In this document: positions 1 through 9,358 of the stretch, piece by piece
How positions within the stretch are numbered: the first letter of the stretch is position 1
Layout: every line of letters begins with the position of its first letter
Source: Salinisphaera sp. LB1
GTDB lineage: Bacteria; Pseudomonadota; Gammaproteobacteria; Nevskiales; Salinisphaeraceae
Direction: 5' to 3'
DNA length: 64,000 bases
Assembly: GCF_003177035.1 (NCBI RefSeq)
Contig: NZ_CP029488.1
Coordinates: forward strand, 2,480,001 to 2,544,000
Program-made: the position numbers and the translations under genes
The notes under the pieces: generated by a model
What the model was told of the DNA's origin: nothing
What the model saw: only the letters and a program-made list of their open reading frames with translations
Database searches by the model: none

Positions 1-1361
1 TTGACCGCGGACTTGCCGCCGGGCGTGCTGCTGCCGCGGACGAAGGCTTCGAAGATACGTTCTCGTTCGGTTGTCGCCACGCCGGGCCCGTCATCCGATA
101 CATATAGATCCGTCCCCTCTGTCGGGCCGTATTCGACCTCGATACGGATAGTGCCGCCCATCGGCGAAAATTTGACTGCATTCGCCAGCAGATTATCCAC
201 GATCAGGTGCAATCGATCCCGGTCAGCGCTGAGTATGACCGGTGACCGCGGTCGATCGACGCGCAGATCGCGTGCCTCGATGGCCAGTTTCTGGCGTTCG
301 ACCATGCGTTCGATCAGCGCCGCCAGATCGAATTCGGTGTACTCCAGGCGCGCCCTCTGTTGCTGCCAGGTCGCCGAATTGAGCAGATTGTCGATCAGCG
401 CCGCCAGATCCTGGCTGTTGCTCTGCAGAATCGTGGCCACCTCGCGCTGTGCCTCGCTCAAAACGCCGACCGAGCCGTCAGCGAGCAGTTCCGTACCTTC
501 GCGGATGCTGGCCAGCGGTGTCTTGAGTTCGTGCGACATGTGCCGGATGAACTGTTGTTTCTCCTCGTCGAGCGTGGCCAGACGCTGGCGCATCCAGTCC
601 AGACGCTCACCGAGGCGATCGAGTTCGGCCGCCGGCGCGACGATCGACACCGGGCGCGAGAAATCGCCCGTGCCCAGATGACTGACGGCATCCAGAATCT
701 GGCGCAGCGGACGCGCGATGACAAAGGTCAAAAATAACCCGAGCGCCACGGCCGCAGGAATCAGGGCAAACACGCAGACGAGCAGGAACAGCCGCGCATG
801 GCGCGCCGTGCGCTGCAGATGATCGAGCTCCTGGTCGACGAACCGGGCGCCCTGATCGGCGATGGCATCGGTCGAGTGGCGGATTGTGTTCAGCGTGCTG
901 ATGACCTGATCGGTCTGCTTGTCGCCGGTGCCAAGTCGCTGGGCCAAACCGGCCACTTGCTCGCGCAGCGATGACAGATTCCAGCTCGGCACCGTATCCA
1001 GATGCAGGCGGGCCAGGGACTTGAGTTCGCCCTCGAATGCCTGGGCCTGTGAGCGGAAGCGATCGACCAGGTCGGCCTGGCCGAGTACGCGATACTGGCG
1101 GGCACTGCGTTCCATGCTGATCAGCAGGCTGTTGAGGCGTTTGCTGTCGCGCGTGACGGCGACGCCCTGCATCACCAGCCGCTCGCTCTGCGCATTGAGC
1201 TGATTGACATAGACCACGCTGGCCACGATCGCGACCATCAGCGGTGTGGCCACGACGGCGAAGCTGGCCAGCACCAGGCCGTTGATCGAGCGCGGACGCA
1301 GCAGCACGCCGAGCAGCCGGCGGCGGGCCGAGGTCTCGTTGTGGGAATCGCCTCTGGGCAT
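1..1361 (-). CDS. glrK: Sensor histidine kinase, GlrK/QseE-like, 3' end cut by window edge
   Basis: Inner-membrane two-component sensor kinase, 453 codons visible. Translation from the ATG at 1361 gives a basic N-terminus, a first membrane segment near residues 25-48, a mostly helical periplasmic part, a second membrane segment near 185-210, HAMP, and a HisKA H-box (RHMSHELKTPLASIREG) with the phospho-accepting His at about residue 277. The N-box (DNLLANAVKFSP) and G1 box (DDGPGVA) of the ATPase domain follow before the window ends. The IREG extension of the H-box is typical of GlrK (QseE), partner of the sigma-54 activator GlrR; the partner gene would lie to the left, out of view. Family membership as a kinase is certain, the GlrK subtype probable. 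It diverges from pmbA. Confidence 0.85.
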   Translation of the reverse strand, partial: MPRGDSHNETSARRRLLGVLLRPRSINGLVLASFAVVATPLMVAIVASVVYVNQLNAQSERLVMQGVAVTRDSKRLNSLLISMERSARQYRVLGQADLVDRFRSQAQAFEGELKSLARLHLDTVPSWNLSSLREQVAGLAQRLGTGDKQTDQVISTLNTIRHSTDAIADQGARFVDQELDHLQRTARHARLFLLVCVFALIPAAVALGLFLTFVIARPLRQILDAVSHLGTGDFSRPVSIVAPAAELDRLGERLDWMRQRLATLDEEKQQFIRHMSHELKTPLASIREGTELLADGSVGVLSEAQREVATILQSNSQDLAALIDNLLNSATWQQQRARLEYTEFDLAALIERMVERQKLAIEARDLRVDRPRSPVILSADRDRLHLIVDNLLANAVKFSPMGGTIRIEVEYGPTEGTDLYVSDDGPGVATTERERIFEAFVRGSSTPGGKSAV

Positions 1362-1397
1362 GCCGCCAGCATAACCGCTCGCCGCGCCGCGCGCTTA

Positions 1398-1427
1398 TTG
1401 CGTGGGGGGCCGCGCGCCCGCTATTTT
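1398..1427 (+). promoter_or_regulatory. Candidate sigma-70 promoter of pmbA
   Basis: TTGCGT (1398-1403) and TATTTT (1422-1427) are separated by 18 bp and lie 28 bp before the chosen pmbA start, in the divergent spacer with the kinase gene. This is a sequence match only. Confidence 0.4.
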
Positions 1428-1455
1428 GGCGGTTTGCCTGCCCGGATCCTGCTGC

Positions 1456-2820
1456 ATGACCGATACCCTCGCCGTACCTGCCGATGCCCGTGAACTGCCC
1501 GGCGCGGACGCGCTCCGCGAATCGCTGACTTCCATGCTCGATCGCGCGGCCGCGGCCGGTGCGGATGCAGCCGAGGCGAGTCTTTCAGCGTCGCGCAGTC
1601 TGTCGGTGTCGGTGCGCGATCGGCATCGTGAATCGCTGGAATATGAAGGCGATCGTACGGCGGCGGTGACGGTCTATCGCGGTCGCGCCAGCGGCAGCGC
1701 CTCGACCACCGACCTGACGCCAACGGGCCTGGCCGCCGCCCTCGATCAGGCGCTGACCATCGCGCGTTTCACCGAGCCGGATGCGTATGCGGGCCTGGCC
1801 GATGCCGCCCTGATGGCGCGCGGCTGGCCGGACCTGGGTCTGTACAACCCGTGGGCGCTCACCCCGGCGGCGGCCCAGGACCAGGCGCTGGCCGTGGAGG
1901 CGGCCGCGCTCGACACCGACCGGCGCATCGTCCAGACCGACGGCGCGACCGTGGCTACCCAGGATGCGATCAGCGCCTACGGCAACAGTCATGGCTTTAT
2001 CGGCATCGAGCGCGCCAGCCGGCATGCGGCGTCCTGTACGGCGATCGCCCGCGATACGGCCGGACGCATGCAGCGCGAGATCGCGTTCTCGCAGGCGCGC
2101 CGGGCCGAGCAGCTGTTCGCACCGGCCGAGATCGGCCGGCTGGCCGCCGATCGCGCGTTGGCCCGCCTCGGTTCGCGCGCGGTGCCGACCCTGACTGCGC
2201 CGGTGCTGTTCACGCCGCGCGTCGCACGTAGCCTGTGGGGCCATCTGTTCGGCGCGATCAGCGGCGGAACGCTGTATCGCAATGCCAGTTTTCTCAAGGA
2301 CAGGCTCGATCAGCGTATCGCCGTGCCCGGAGTGACGTTGCGCCAGGTTCCGCACCGCCGGCACGGACTCGCCAGCACCGGCTTCGACGATGACGGTGTG
2401 GCCACCGTCGAACGCGATCTGGTGGCCGCCGGCGTATTGCGCTCCTATCTGTTGTCGGCCTATTCGGCGCGCCGGCTGGGGCTGGCGAGCACGGGCAACG
2501 CCGGCGGCATATTCAATATCGATGTCGCGCCGGGCGACGCCGATTTCGATGCGCTGGTGGCGGGTATGGGCCGGGGCCTGGTGGTCACCGAGTTGATGGG
2601 GCAGGGCGTGAACCTGGTCAACGGCGATTATTCCCGCGGTGCCGCCGGCTGGTGGGTGGAAAACGGGGCGCTGGCCTATCCGGTGGAGAACGCCACCGTC
2701 GCCGGCAATCTGGCCGATATGTACAACGGTATCGCCGCGCTCGGCAACGATGTCGAATACCAGAGCGCGGTACGCACGCCCTCCGTGGTGATCGACCGGA
2801 TGACGATTGCCGGACAGTAG
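1456..2820 (+). CDS. pmbA: PmbA/TldE metalloprotease subunit
   Basis: Cytoplasmic TldD/PmbA-family protein, 454 aa from the ATG at 1456, close to the 450 aa of E. coli PmbA. The frame is open further upstream, but a start there would overlap the likely promoter. Family hallmarks include the DRHRESLEYEGDR-type N-terminal stretch, the central LLSAYSARRLGL segment, and a C-terminal part with GQGVNLVNGDYSRGA and WWVENG. PmbA pairs with TldD, which carries the zinc site, to degrade unfolded peptides and mature some modified peptides. tldD is not in the window, nor is the often adjacent darP (yjgA). It converges on mgtE with a 41-bp spacer. Confidence 0.95.
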   Translation: MTDTLAVPADARELPGADALRESLTSMLDRAAAAGADAAEASLSASRSLSVSVRDRHRESLEYEGDRTAAVTVYRGRASGSASTTDLTPTGLAAALDQALTIARFTEPDAYAGLADAALMARGWPDLGLYNPWALTPAAAQDQALAVEAAALDTDRRIVQTDGATVATQDAISAYGNSHGFIGIERASRHAASCTAIARDTAGRMQREIAFSQARRAEQLFAPAEIGRLAADRALARLGSRAVPTLTAPVLFTPRVARSLWGHLFGAISGGTLYRNASFLKDRLDQRIAVPGVTLRQVPHRRHGLASTGFDDDGVATVERDLVAAGVLRSYLLSAYSARRLGLASTGNAGGIFNIDVAPGDADFDALVAGMGRGLVVTELMGQGVNLVNGDYSRGAAGWWVENGALAYPVENATVAGNLADMYNGIAALGNDVEYQSAVRTPSVVIDRMTIAGQ

Positions 2821-2861
2821 ATGGCGTCAATGCCGGCGGCCAGCCGGCTCCGGCGCAGCGG

Positions 2862-4226
2862 TCAGTGCAGCAGGAACAGCGTGCCGAGACCGAGGAACGA
2901 GGCGAAGCCGATCACGTCGGTGAACGTGGTCAGCACCACCGAGCCGGCCAGGGCAGGGTCGATGCCCATCTTCTTCATGGCCAGCGGAATCGCCACGCCG
3001 GTGATGGCGGCGTTGAGATGATTGATGACCAGCGCCACTGCCATGATGATCGCCAGGCCCAGGTTATCGAACCAGATCAGGGCCACCCCGCCGACCACGA
3101 CGCCCCAGAGCAGGCCGTTGATCAGCGCTACGGCCAACTCCTTGAGCAGCAGGGCCCGGGCGTTGGAAAAACCGATCTGGCCCAGCGACAGCCCGCGAAT
3201 CATCAGGGTCAGTGTCTGCGAGCCGCCGATGCCGCCCATGCTGGCCACGATCGGCATGAGGACGGCCAGGGCAACGATCTGGGACAGGGCGCCCGAGAAC
3301 AGGCCCACCACCTCGGAGGCCAGAAACGCGGTCGCCAGGTTGGTGCCGAGCCATACCGCACGCCGGCGTGCGCTGCGCATGATCGGCGCGAAGACGTCTT
3401 CCTCCTCGTCCAGGCCGGCGAGGCTCATGATGCTGTGCTCGGCCTCGTCGCGGATCACGTCGACCACGTCGTCGATGGTGATGCGCCCGAGCAGTCCGCC
3501 TTCGGCGTCGACCACCGGCGCCGAGATCAGGTCGAGATCCTGGAACCGTTTGGCGACCTGGGCGGCCGGCATGTCGACGGGCAGCGCGTCGATGTCGGTG
3601 TTCATCACCTCCGAGACATCGCGCTCGGGGTCGAGCGTGACCAGCTTGGCCAGCGATAGCATGCCGAGATAGCGACCATAGCGCGAGACCACGAACAACG
3701 ACTCGGTATCGTCCGGCAGCCAGCTGCGCTGCTTGAGATAGCGCGAGACCACGTCGAGTGACACGTCCGGGCGCACCGTGACTGTGTCGTTGTTCATCAG
3801 GCCGCCGGCGGAATCCGGCGCATAGGCCATGACGACCTTGAGCCGCTCGCGATTCTGCGCGTCCATCGAGCGCAGCATTTCGCGCGTGACTTGTTCGGGC
3901 AGATCCTCGATCAGGTCGGCCAGATCGTCGATCGGCAGGCCTTCGGTAGCGGCCAGCAGGGTGGCGCGGTCGAGGCTGTCGATCAGCTCGGCGCGGACCT
4001 CGTCGTTGACGTGCAGCAGCGTCTCGCCGTGGTCCTCATTGGGCACCAGCGCCCACACCACCTCGCGCTTGGCGCGTGGCACGGCTTCCAGCAGCAGCGC
4101 GATTTCGGCCGGCGACAACGAGGCCAGCATCGGTTTGAGCCGGCGCATTCGCCCCGACTCAAGGGCGGCGTTGAGCGACGCCAGGCGTTGTTCGAGGATA
4201 TCGGTCCGGACGGCGGGCTCGCTCAT
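2862..4226 (-). CDS. mgtE: Magnesium transporter MgtE
   Basis: MgtE-type Mg2+ channel/transporter, 454 aa. The start at 4226 (MSEPAVRTD) is preferred because an AAGG precedes it and the length fits the family; a 40-residue upstream extension is open but arginine-rich and unlike MgtE. The N-terminal helical domain (about 1-130) is followed by two CBS domains (about 135-260), then five membrane segments with the GIGGSQTLTLMIRG motif and the conserved C-terminal GVAIPLAMKKMGIDPA region. It is the last gene of the rpoN-pts series, 276 bp after ptsI, the arrangement I recall from Xanthomonas and Neisseria relatives. The 276-bp spacer shows no clear terminator or riboswitch, so it may be co-transcribed or have its own promoter. 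Confidence 0.95.
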   Translation of the reverse strand: MSEPAVRTDILEQRLASLNAALESGRMRRLKPMLASLSPAEIALLLEAVPRAKREVVWALVPNEDHGETLLHVNDEVRAELIDSLDRATLLAATEGLPIDDLADLIEDLPEQVTREMLRSMDAQNRERLKVVMAYAPDSAGGLMNNDTVTVRPDVSLDVVSRYLKQRSWLPDDTESLFVVSRYGRYLGMLSLAKLVTLDPERDVSEVMNTDIDALPVDMPAAQVAKRFQDLDLISAPVVDAEGGLLGRITIDDVVDVIRDEAEHSIMSLAGLDEEEDVFAPIMRSARRRAVWLGTNLATAFLASEVVGLFSGALSQIVALAVLMPIVASMGGIGGSQTLTLMIRGLSLGQIGFSNARALLLKELAVALINGLLWGVVVGGVALIWFDNLGLAIIMAVALVINHLNAAITGVAIPLAMKKMGIDPALAGSVVLTTFTDVIGFASFLGLGTLFLLH

Positions 4227-4502
4227 GTAACGGGCCTTGGCAGAGGGGCGGGAATGACGGGGGCGTGACGTATTTCGAGGGTGGCTTGCGCGGCGCGCGA
4301 TCGCAACCCGGCCCGCTTTCGGGCTGGTTCGCCTATGCCGTGCCACGCCGACCCCCGGACGGCCGGTCGACCGCGCGACATGTCACGATACAGCAACAGC
4401 CGGCTGAACATCGCCGCACGCATCAGGTATTCGCGCCGTCGATCACGTGGCCTGCGCGGGCGTGACCGGGCCGGGCGGCCGGGGCCTCCTGTGACTGCGC
4501 GC

Positions 4503-6242
4503 TCAGGCGCTGTTTTCACGGGTCAGGCCGTCGAGGGCCTCGCGATAGGCGTTGGCGTCGGTCAGCGACAGGATTTCAGCCGTGCGCCGGCGCAGGCGGG
4601 CCACATCGGCGCCCATCACCGCGCGTTTGACCTCCAGCACGCTGGCCGGATGCATGGAGAACTCGGTCAGACCGAGTCCGAGCAGCAACGGCGTGTAGCG
4701 CTTGTCGGAGGCCATCTCGCCGCACATGGACACGCTGATGCCGGCCGCGCGCCCGGCATCGATGGTCATGCGGATGAGATGAAGCACGGCCGGATGCAGC
4801 GGATCGTAGAGATAGTTGATCTCGTCGTCGATGCGATCGATGGCCAGTGTGTACTGGATCAGATCGTTGGTGCCGAGCGAGAAGAAATCGCAATAGCGCG
4901 CCAGCGTCGGGGCGGCCAGGGCGGCGGCGGGCACCTCGATCATGGCGCCCACCGGCAGCGCGCGGTCGTAGGCGATGCCTTCCGCGGCGAGCTCGGCGGC
5001 GGCCTCGTTGATCAGATGGCGTGCCTGGCGCATCTCGCCGACGGTGGAGATCATCGGCAGCATGATGCGCATCTCGCCCTCGGCCGAGGCCCGCAGCAGG
5101 GCCCGCAGCTGGGTGCGGAACAGGGCGGTCTCCTTCAGGCACAGGCGGATCGCGCGCAGCCCCAGCGCCGGATTGGGCGAGACCTTGTCCGGCCGGCCGA
5201 GGCTCTTGTCGGCGCCGGCATCCAGCGTGCGGATGGTGACCGGGCCGTCGATGGCGGCCACGACCTGGCGATAGACCTCGAACTGTTCGTCCTCGCTGGG
5301 CGAATCCTCGCGGTTCATGAATAGAAACTCGGTGCGATACAGGCCGACGCCCTCGGCGCCGACCTTGCCGGCCTCGATCGCGTCGCCCGGCAGTTCCACG
5401 TTGGCGAGCATGGTGGCGCGCACGCCGTCGGCGGAGACTGCGGCTTCGTCGCGCAGTACGGCCAGCATGCGTTGATAGCGGGCGTCGCGCTGCTGGCGAT
5501 GGCGATAGAAATCCAGCGCGGCGTCGTCCGGCCCGGCGAGCAGGTGGCCAGCTTCGCCATCGACGACCACGGTTTCGTCGTCGCCGAGAATACGGCGCGC
5601 ACCGACCGCGCCCATTAACGCCGGGATGCGCAGGCTGCGGGCGAGGATCGCGCTGTGCGACAGCGGCCCACCGTGCTCGGTGACGAACGCCGCCACGCCC
5701 TGCTGGTGCAACAGGATGATGTCGGCCGGGGTGAGTTCGTCGGCCACGATCACCGGCGGCTCGCCGGTGTCGTTGGCGCTGCAGCCGCCGACGGGATGTT
5801 CCTGTTTCAGCAGCACCCGCTGCAGGCGCGCGGTGACGTGCGCGATATCGTCGCGGCGCGTGCGCAGGTAGCTGTCGTCCATCTGCTCGAACACGTCGAT
5901 CAGTTCCTCGGCCTGGAGCTTGAGCGCCCATTCGGCGTTGACCCGGTCGTCGCGAATGCGGGTGGTGACGGTATCGATCAGCGCGGCATCGTCCATCATC
6001 AGCAGATGGGTTTCGATGAACGCGCCGATCTCCGAGGGGGCATTGGCCGGAATCTGCTCGCGCACGGCGGCCAGCTGCTCGCGCGCTTCGCGGGCGGCAG
6101 CGTGAAAGCGCGCGCTCTCGTCGTCGACTGCGTCGCCGGCGATGTGATATTCGGGGATGTCCAGATCGGTGCCGTGCATGCGATGCACGGGCCCGATCGC
6201 GACACCGCGCGAGGCGCCGATGGCCGACAGCCACAGGCTCAT
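4503..6242 (-). CDS. ptsI: PTS enzyme I (PEP-protein phosphotransferase)
   Basis: Enzyme I, 579 aa, transfers phosphate from PEP to HPr in the cytoplasm. The N-terminal HPr-binding and swivelling domains carry the active-site His at residue 196 (HGGPLSHSAI). The C-terminal PEP-binding barrel shows FFSLGTNDLIQYT and the catalytic-Cys loop MCGEMASD. It lacks the GAF domain of PtsP, so it is true enzyme I rather than EI-Ntr. It follows ptsH by 37 bp. No sugar-specific EIIB/EIIC is present, so in this context it probably feeds only the regulatory acceptors PtsN and the mannose-type EIIA. Confidence 0.95.
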   Translation of the reverse strand: MSLWLSAIGASRGVAIGPVHRMHGTDLDIPEYHIAGDAVDDESARFHAAAREAREQLAAVREQIPANAPSEIGAFIETHLLMMDDAALIDTVTTRIRDDRVNAEWALKLQAEELIDVFEQMDDSYLRTRRDDIAHVTARLQRVLLKQEHPVGGCSANDTGEPPVIVADELTPADIILLHQQGVAAFVTEHGGPLSHSAILARSLRIPALMGAVGARRILGDDETVVVDGEAGHLLAGPDDAALDFYRHRQQRDARYQRMLAVLRDEAAVSADGVRATMLANVELPGDAIEAGKVGAEGVGLYRTEFLFMNREDSPSEDEQFEVYRQVVAAIDGPVTIRTLDAGADKSLGRPDKVSPNPALGLRAIRLCLKETALFRTQLRALLRASAEGEMRIMLPMISTVGEMRQARHLINEAAAELAAEGIAYDRALPVGAMIEVPAAALAAPTLARYCDFFSLGTNDLIQYTLAIDRIDDEINYLYDPLHPAVLHLIRMTIDAGRAAGISVSMCGEMASDKRYTPLLLGLGLTEFSMHPASVLEVKRAVMGADVARLRRRTAEILSLTDANAYREALDGLTRENSA

Positions 6243-6279
6243 CGGCGGCGGGCCCCGGCCGGGTTGGTGCCAGGCGCGG

Positions 6280-6549
6280 TCACTGGCTCTCGCCGAAGCG
6301 ATCGGCGACCAGTGCGTCGAGTGCGTCGAGTGCCTCCGAAGCGTCGTCGCCCTCGGCCTGTACGTGGATCGAGCTGCCGCGGGCCGCGGCCAGCATCATC
6401 ACGCCCATGATGGACTTGCCCGAGACTTCGCGGCCGTCCTTGGTCACCGTAATGCGGGCATCGAACTGCGAGGCGACCGTGACGAATCGGCTGGCCGCGC
6501 GTGCGTGGAGGCCCAGCTTGTTGACGATCGGCAGGTCGCGAGTTGGCAT
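6280..6549 (-). CDS. ptsH: Phosphocarrier HPr
   Basis: HPr, 89 aa, phosphocarrier between enzyme I and EIIA proteins. Both regulatory sites are visible: His15 in NKLGLHARAAS (enzyme I target) and Ser46 in SGKSIMG (the HprK target). Presence of Ser46 agrees with hprK lying four genes upstream in the same operon. The C-terminus contains an ALDALDAL stretch encoded by a short tandem repeat. The start at 6549 gives the exact family length. Confidence 0.95.
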   Translation of the reverse strand: MPTRDLPIVNKLGLHARAASRFVTVASQFDARITVTKDGREVSGKSIMGVMMLAAARGSSIHVQAEGDDASEALDALDALVADRFGESQ

Positions 6550-6581
6550 GGCACGGCTCTTGTTGTGGTGGTCGATGCAGA

Positions 6582-6989
6582 CTACGGCGCGCGTGTGGCG
6601 CCGCGTCGGCCGGCGGCCGCGGCCGAGTCGGCCAGTTCGGCCAGTTCCATTTCCGGATAATTGTAGACGCGAACCAGCATGGGCAGGTTCAGGCCGGTCA
6701 CCGTCGCGATGCGGTCGCGGTTCTCGGTGGCGGCGTGTGCCAGCTGGTAGGGCGTCGCCCCCAGTGCGTCGATGAGTAGCAGCACGCCGGCGCCGCTGTC
6801 CAGTGTCTCGACGGCACGGGCGATGCGCGCGCGGGCGGTGTCGGTGTTTTCGTCCGCCGCGATACCGATGGCGTGCGTGGTTAGCGACGGCGTGCCGACG
6901 ATGTGCGTGGCCGCCGCCTGGAGCGCTTCGGGTAGCGCCCCGTGGCCGATCAGCAACACACCGACGCGCGCTGTCGTTGTCGCGCCCAT
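6582..6989 (-). CDS. PTS mannose-family EIIA domain protein
   Basis: Single EIIA domain of the mannose/fructose (AgaF/ManX-A) family, 135 aa, with the phospho-accepting His16 in LIGHGALPEAL. In E. coli ManX this domain is fused to EIIB; here it stands alone and no EIIB/C/D is encoded nearby, so a regulatory rather than transport role is likely (inference). It starts one base from the rapZ stop (shared nucleotide at 6989) and lies 32 bp before ptsH, the order seen in other proteobacterial hprK-rapZ-EIIA-ptsH-ptsI clusters. Confidence 0.9.
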   Translation of the reverse strand: MGATTTARVGVLLIGHGALPEALQAAATHIVGTPSLTTHAIGIAADENTDTARARIARAVETLDSGAGVLLLIDALGATPYQLAHAATENRDRIATVTGLNLPMLVRVYNYPEMELAELADSAAAAGRRGATRAP

Positions 6990-7846
6990 CAGTGCAGTTC
7001 GTTGTGGCGAACCAGCACGTTGGCGTACTGACGCCGCAAGTGTTCGCCGATCTGCTCGGCAAGATAGACCGAGCGGTGCTTGCCGCCGGTACAGCCGATC
7101 GCCACGGTAATGTAGGTGCGATCCTCGCGCGCGAAGTCGGGCAGCCAGCGGGTGAAAAACCGCAGGATGTCGTCGCGCATCTCGTGTGTGGCCGGCTGGG
7201 CGGCCAGATGTGCGGCGACCGCCGCGTCCTGGCCGGTGAGCGCGCGCAGTTCGGGCACCCAGTGCGGGTTGGGCAGGCAGCGCACGTCGAACACGAAGTC
7301 CACTGCCGGCGGCAGCCCGTATTTGAAGCCGAACGACTGCACCAGGATCGACAATTCGCCCGAGGCGGCGCTTTCCACCCGATTGCGGATGATGTCGCGC
7401 AACTGATGGATGTTGAGCCGGCTGGTATCGATCGAGATATCGGCCTTGGCTGCGATCGGTTGGGTCAGTTCCACATCCAGCGCGACCGCATCGATTAACG
7501 AGCGCTGCTCGTTGGACAAGGGATGCCGGCGGCGCGTCTCGGAATAACGCCGCAAGATGGTGTCCTCATCGGCGTAGAGATAGATGATCTCGAGATCCAG
7601 ATCGGCGCTGCGCAGATCATCCACGCGCTCGCCGAACTCGGCGATTTCATTCTTGCGTGCGCGTGCATCGACCCCCACCGCCAGCCGGTCGAAGTCCAGT
7701 CCCTGGCGCCGCAGGGTGGCGGCCGAGACTTCGTGCAACAGCCCCAACGGCAGGTTGTCGATGCAGTAGTAGCCCAGATCCTCAAGCATGTTCAGCGCCA
7801 CCGATTTGCCGGCGCCGGCCAGTCCGCTGACCACGATCAGTCGCAT
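6989..7846 (-). CDS. rapZ: RNase adapter protein RapZ (YvcJ family P-loop protein)
   Basis: Nucleotide-binding RapZ, 285 aa. The Walker A motif GLAGAGKS sits at residues 8-15, and the C-terminal domain has the signature GCTGGKHRSV near residue 255. In E. coli RapZ binds the small RNAs GlmY/GlmZ and directs RNase E to GlmZ, controlling glmS; in bacteria lacking those RNAs its target is less clear. The start overlaps the end of hprK by 10 nt, so translation is probably coupled. Confidence 0.95.
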   Translation of the reverse strand: MRLIVVSGLAGAGKSVALNMLEDLGYYCIDNLPLGLLHEVSAATLRRQGLDFDRLAVGVDARARKNEIAEFGERVDDLRSADLDLEIIYLYADEDTILRRYSETRRRHPLSNEQRSLIDAVALDVELTQPIAAKADISIDTSRLNIHQLRDIIRNRVESAASGELSILVQSFGFKYGLPPAVDFVFDVRCLPNPHWVPELRALTGQDAAVAAHLAAQPATHEMRDDILRFFTRWLPDFAREDRTYITVAIGCTGGKHRSVYLAEQIGEHLRRQYANVLVRHNELH

Positions 7847-8835
7847 GAACTCACTCCTGTGGGGTCCGCCCCGATCACCTGCGCCTGGCGCGCGGCGAAT
7901 TGTTCGTCGCTGTACTGGCCCTGCATGCGCAGCAGGTGATCGCGCGCGGCGGCTTCGACCAATACCGATAGATTATGCCCGACGGCCACCGGCAGTGTGA
8001 TCTCCGGAATCGATGTGTCCAGGATCTCGCGGGTTGCGCGTGCGCCGGTAAGCCGGTCGGGCGGGGCCGTATCGCTGGTGTCGCCGCGGACTAGGCGGAT
8101 GATCAGACCGAGCTGCTTGCGCCGCTTGATCGCGGCCTCGCCGAACATCGCACGGATGTTGAGGATGCCAAGCCCGCGCACTTCGAGAAAATCCTGCAGC
8201 AGCGGCGGGCAGCCGCCGTTGAGATCGTCCGGCCCGAGCAGGACGAATTCGGGCGCGTCGTCGGCGACCAGCCGATGGCCGCGGTTGATCAGCTCGAGCG
8301 CGAGTTCCGATTTGCCGACACCGGGGTCGCCGACCACCAGCAGGCCGATCGACAGCACCTCGAGAAAGACGCCGTGCAGAGTGATCTGGCGAGCCAGCGT
8401 CTCGCCGAGGAAATGACGCAGCCGATACGCCACGCGGTGCCCGCTGGCATGGGTGGTGAACACCGCAATGTCGGCTGCGCGTAGCGCCGTGTGCAGATAA
8501 TCCGGCAGGTGCTGGCCATCGGCGACCACCACCAGGCGCGTCGCGCCCTGGGTCAGCTGGGCGCGCAGATGCGCGGCGAGCGCGTCGGACAGTCGGCCCA
8601 GATAGGCGATCTCCGGCTGCCCGACGATCTGCACCTGTGGCGGATGGATGAAGTTGAGATAGCCGACCGTGGGTACGCGCCAGCCGCCGTGCCGGGTGGC
8701 ACCGAGGGTGCCGGCCGCGCCGATGTGCGGCTCCGGCCAGTGCAGTTCGAGCGAATCGGCGAGGCGTTCGTAGAGTGTTTCGATGGCGACCCGGCGGTCG
8801 GCGTCCTCGCCGGCCTCGGTGCGAAGATTGTCCAT
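7837..8835 (-). CDS. hprK: HPr kinase/phosphorylase
   Basis: HprK, 332 aa, phosphorylates HPr on Ser46 using ATP or pyrophosphate and reverses the reaction with Pi. The N-terminal MurF-like domain covers about residues 1-140. The catalytic domain has the conserved HG (154-155), the P-loop GDPGVGKS (169-176) and the HprK signature LEVRGLGILNIRAMFGEAA. Enterobacteria lack HprK; many other proteobacteria carry it in exactly this rpoN-hpf-ptsN-hprK-rapZ setting. It lies 46 bp after ptsN. Confidence 0.95.
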   Translation of the reverse strand: MDNLRTEAGEDADRRVAIETLYERLADSLELHWPEPHIGAAGTLGATRHGGWRVPTVGYLNFIHPPQVQIVGQPEIAYLGRLSDALAAHLRAQLTQGATRLVVVADGQHLPDYLHTALRAADIAVFTTHASGHRVAYRLRHFLGETLARQITLHGVFLEVLSIGLLVVGDPGVGKSELALELINRGHRLVADDAPEFVLLGPDDLNGGCPPLLQDFLEVRGLGILNIRAMFGEAAIKRRKQLGLIIRLVRGDTSDTAPPDRLTGARATREILDTSIPEITLPVAVGHNLSVLVEAAARDHLLRMQGQYSDEQFAARQAQVIGADPTGVSSCD

Positions 8836-8881
8836 AGGCGGGCGGTCCGTGGTCGCGGTGGTAGCGCGGCGTTACAGGACA

Positions 8882-9346
8882 CTAGGTGGTAATCGTGTCG
8901 TGATCGAGCAGGGTCTGGTAGAGGCGGCGATCGTCGCCGGCGTCGCGCAGCTCCGACAGGGTGTCGGTCTCGGAAAAGATCTCGGCGAGCTGGCGCAGCA
9001 GCTTGAGGTGTTCGTCGGTCGCGTCTTCCGGCACCAGCAGCCCGAAAATGAGGTCGACCGGCTGTTCATCGGTGGTTTCGAAGTCGACGCCCTGGGGCAG
9101 TCGGATGAAGGCCCCGATGCACTCGTCGATGCCCTTGAGGCGGGCGTGGGGAATGGCCACGCCATCCCCCACGCCGGTACTGCCGAGTTTTTCGCGTCCG
9201 ATCAGGCCGTTGAACACATCGGCCGCCGTCAGGTACGGCGTGCCCTCGGCCAGGATGTCGGCCAGCTGTTCGAGGGCGCGCTTTTTCGATTGTACGTCCG
9301 CGGCCAGTTGCACCCGATCCGGGGCGACGATATCGGCAATATTCAT
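8882..9346 (-). CDS. ptsN: Nitrogen-regulatory PTS protein EIIA-Ntr
   Basis: PtsN, 154 aa, with the phospho-accepting His67 in GVAIPHARL. It accepts phosphate from HPr or NPr and acts as a regulator (potassium transport, envelope stress, nitrogen or carbon storage, depending on species) rather than in sugar uptake. It sits 12 bp after hpf. A separate NPr or PtsP is not seen, so HPr encoded in the same operon is the probable phosphate donor. Confidence 0.95.
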   Translation of the reverse strand: MNIADIVAPDRVQLAADVQSKKRALEQLADILAEGTPYLTAADVFNGLIGREKLGSTGVGDGVAIPHARLKGIDECIGAFIRLPQGVDFETTDEQPVDLIFGLLVPEDATDEHLKLLRQLAEIFSETDTLSELRDAGDDRRLYQTLLDHDTITT

Positions 9347-9358
9347 GGCGAGTGAGCC

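Noticed and set aside
4227-4502. Possible Mg2+ riboswitch or terminator between ptsI and mgtE
   Set aside because: GC-rich 276-bp spacer without the M-box or ykkC-like conserved segments and without a hairpin followed by T residues.
4576-6234. 552-codon minus-strand frame
   Set aside because: Same strand as ptsI but another phase; arginine/alanine-rich composition without any family signature, while the ptsI frame is unmistakable.
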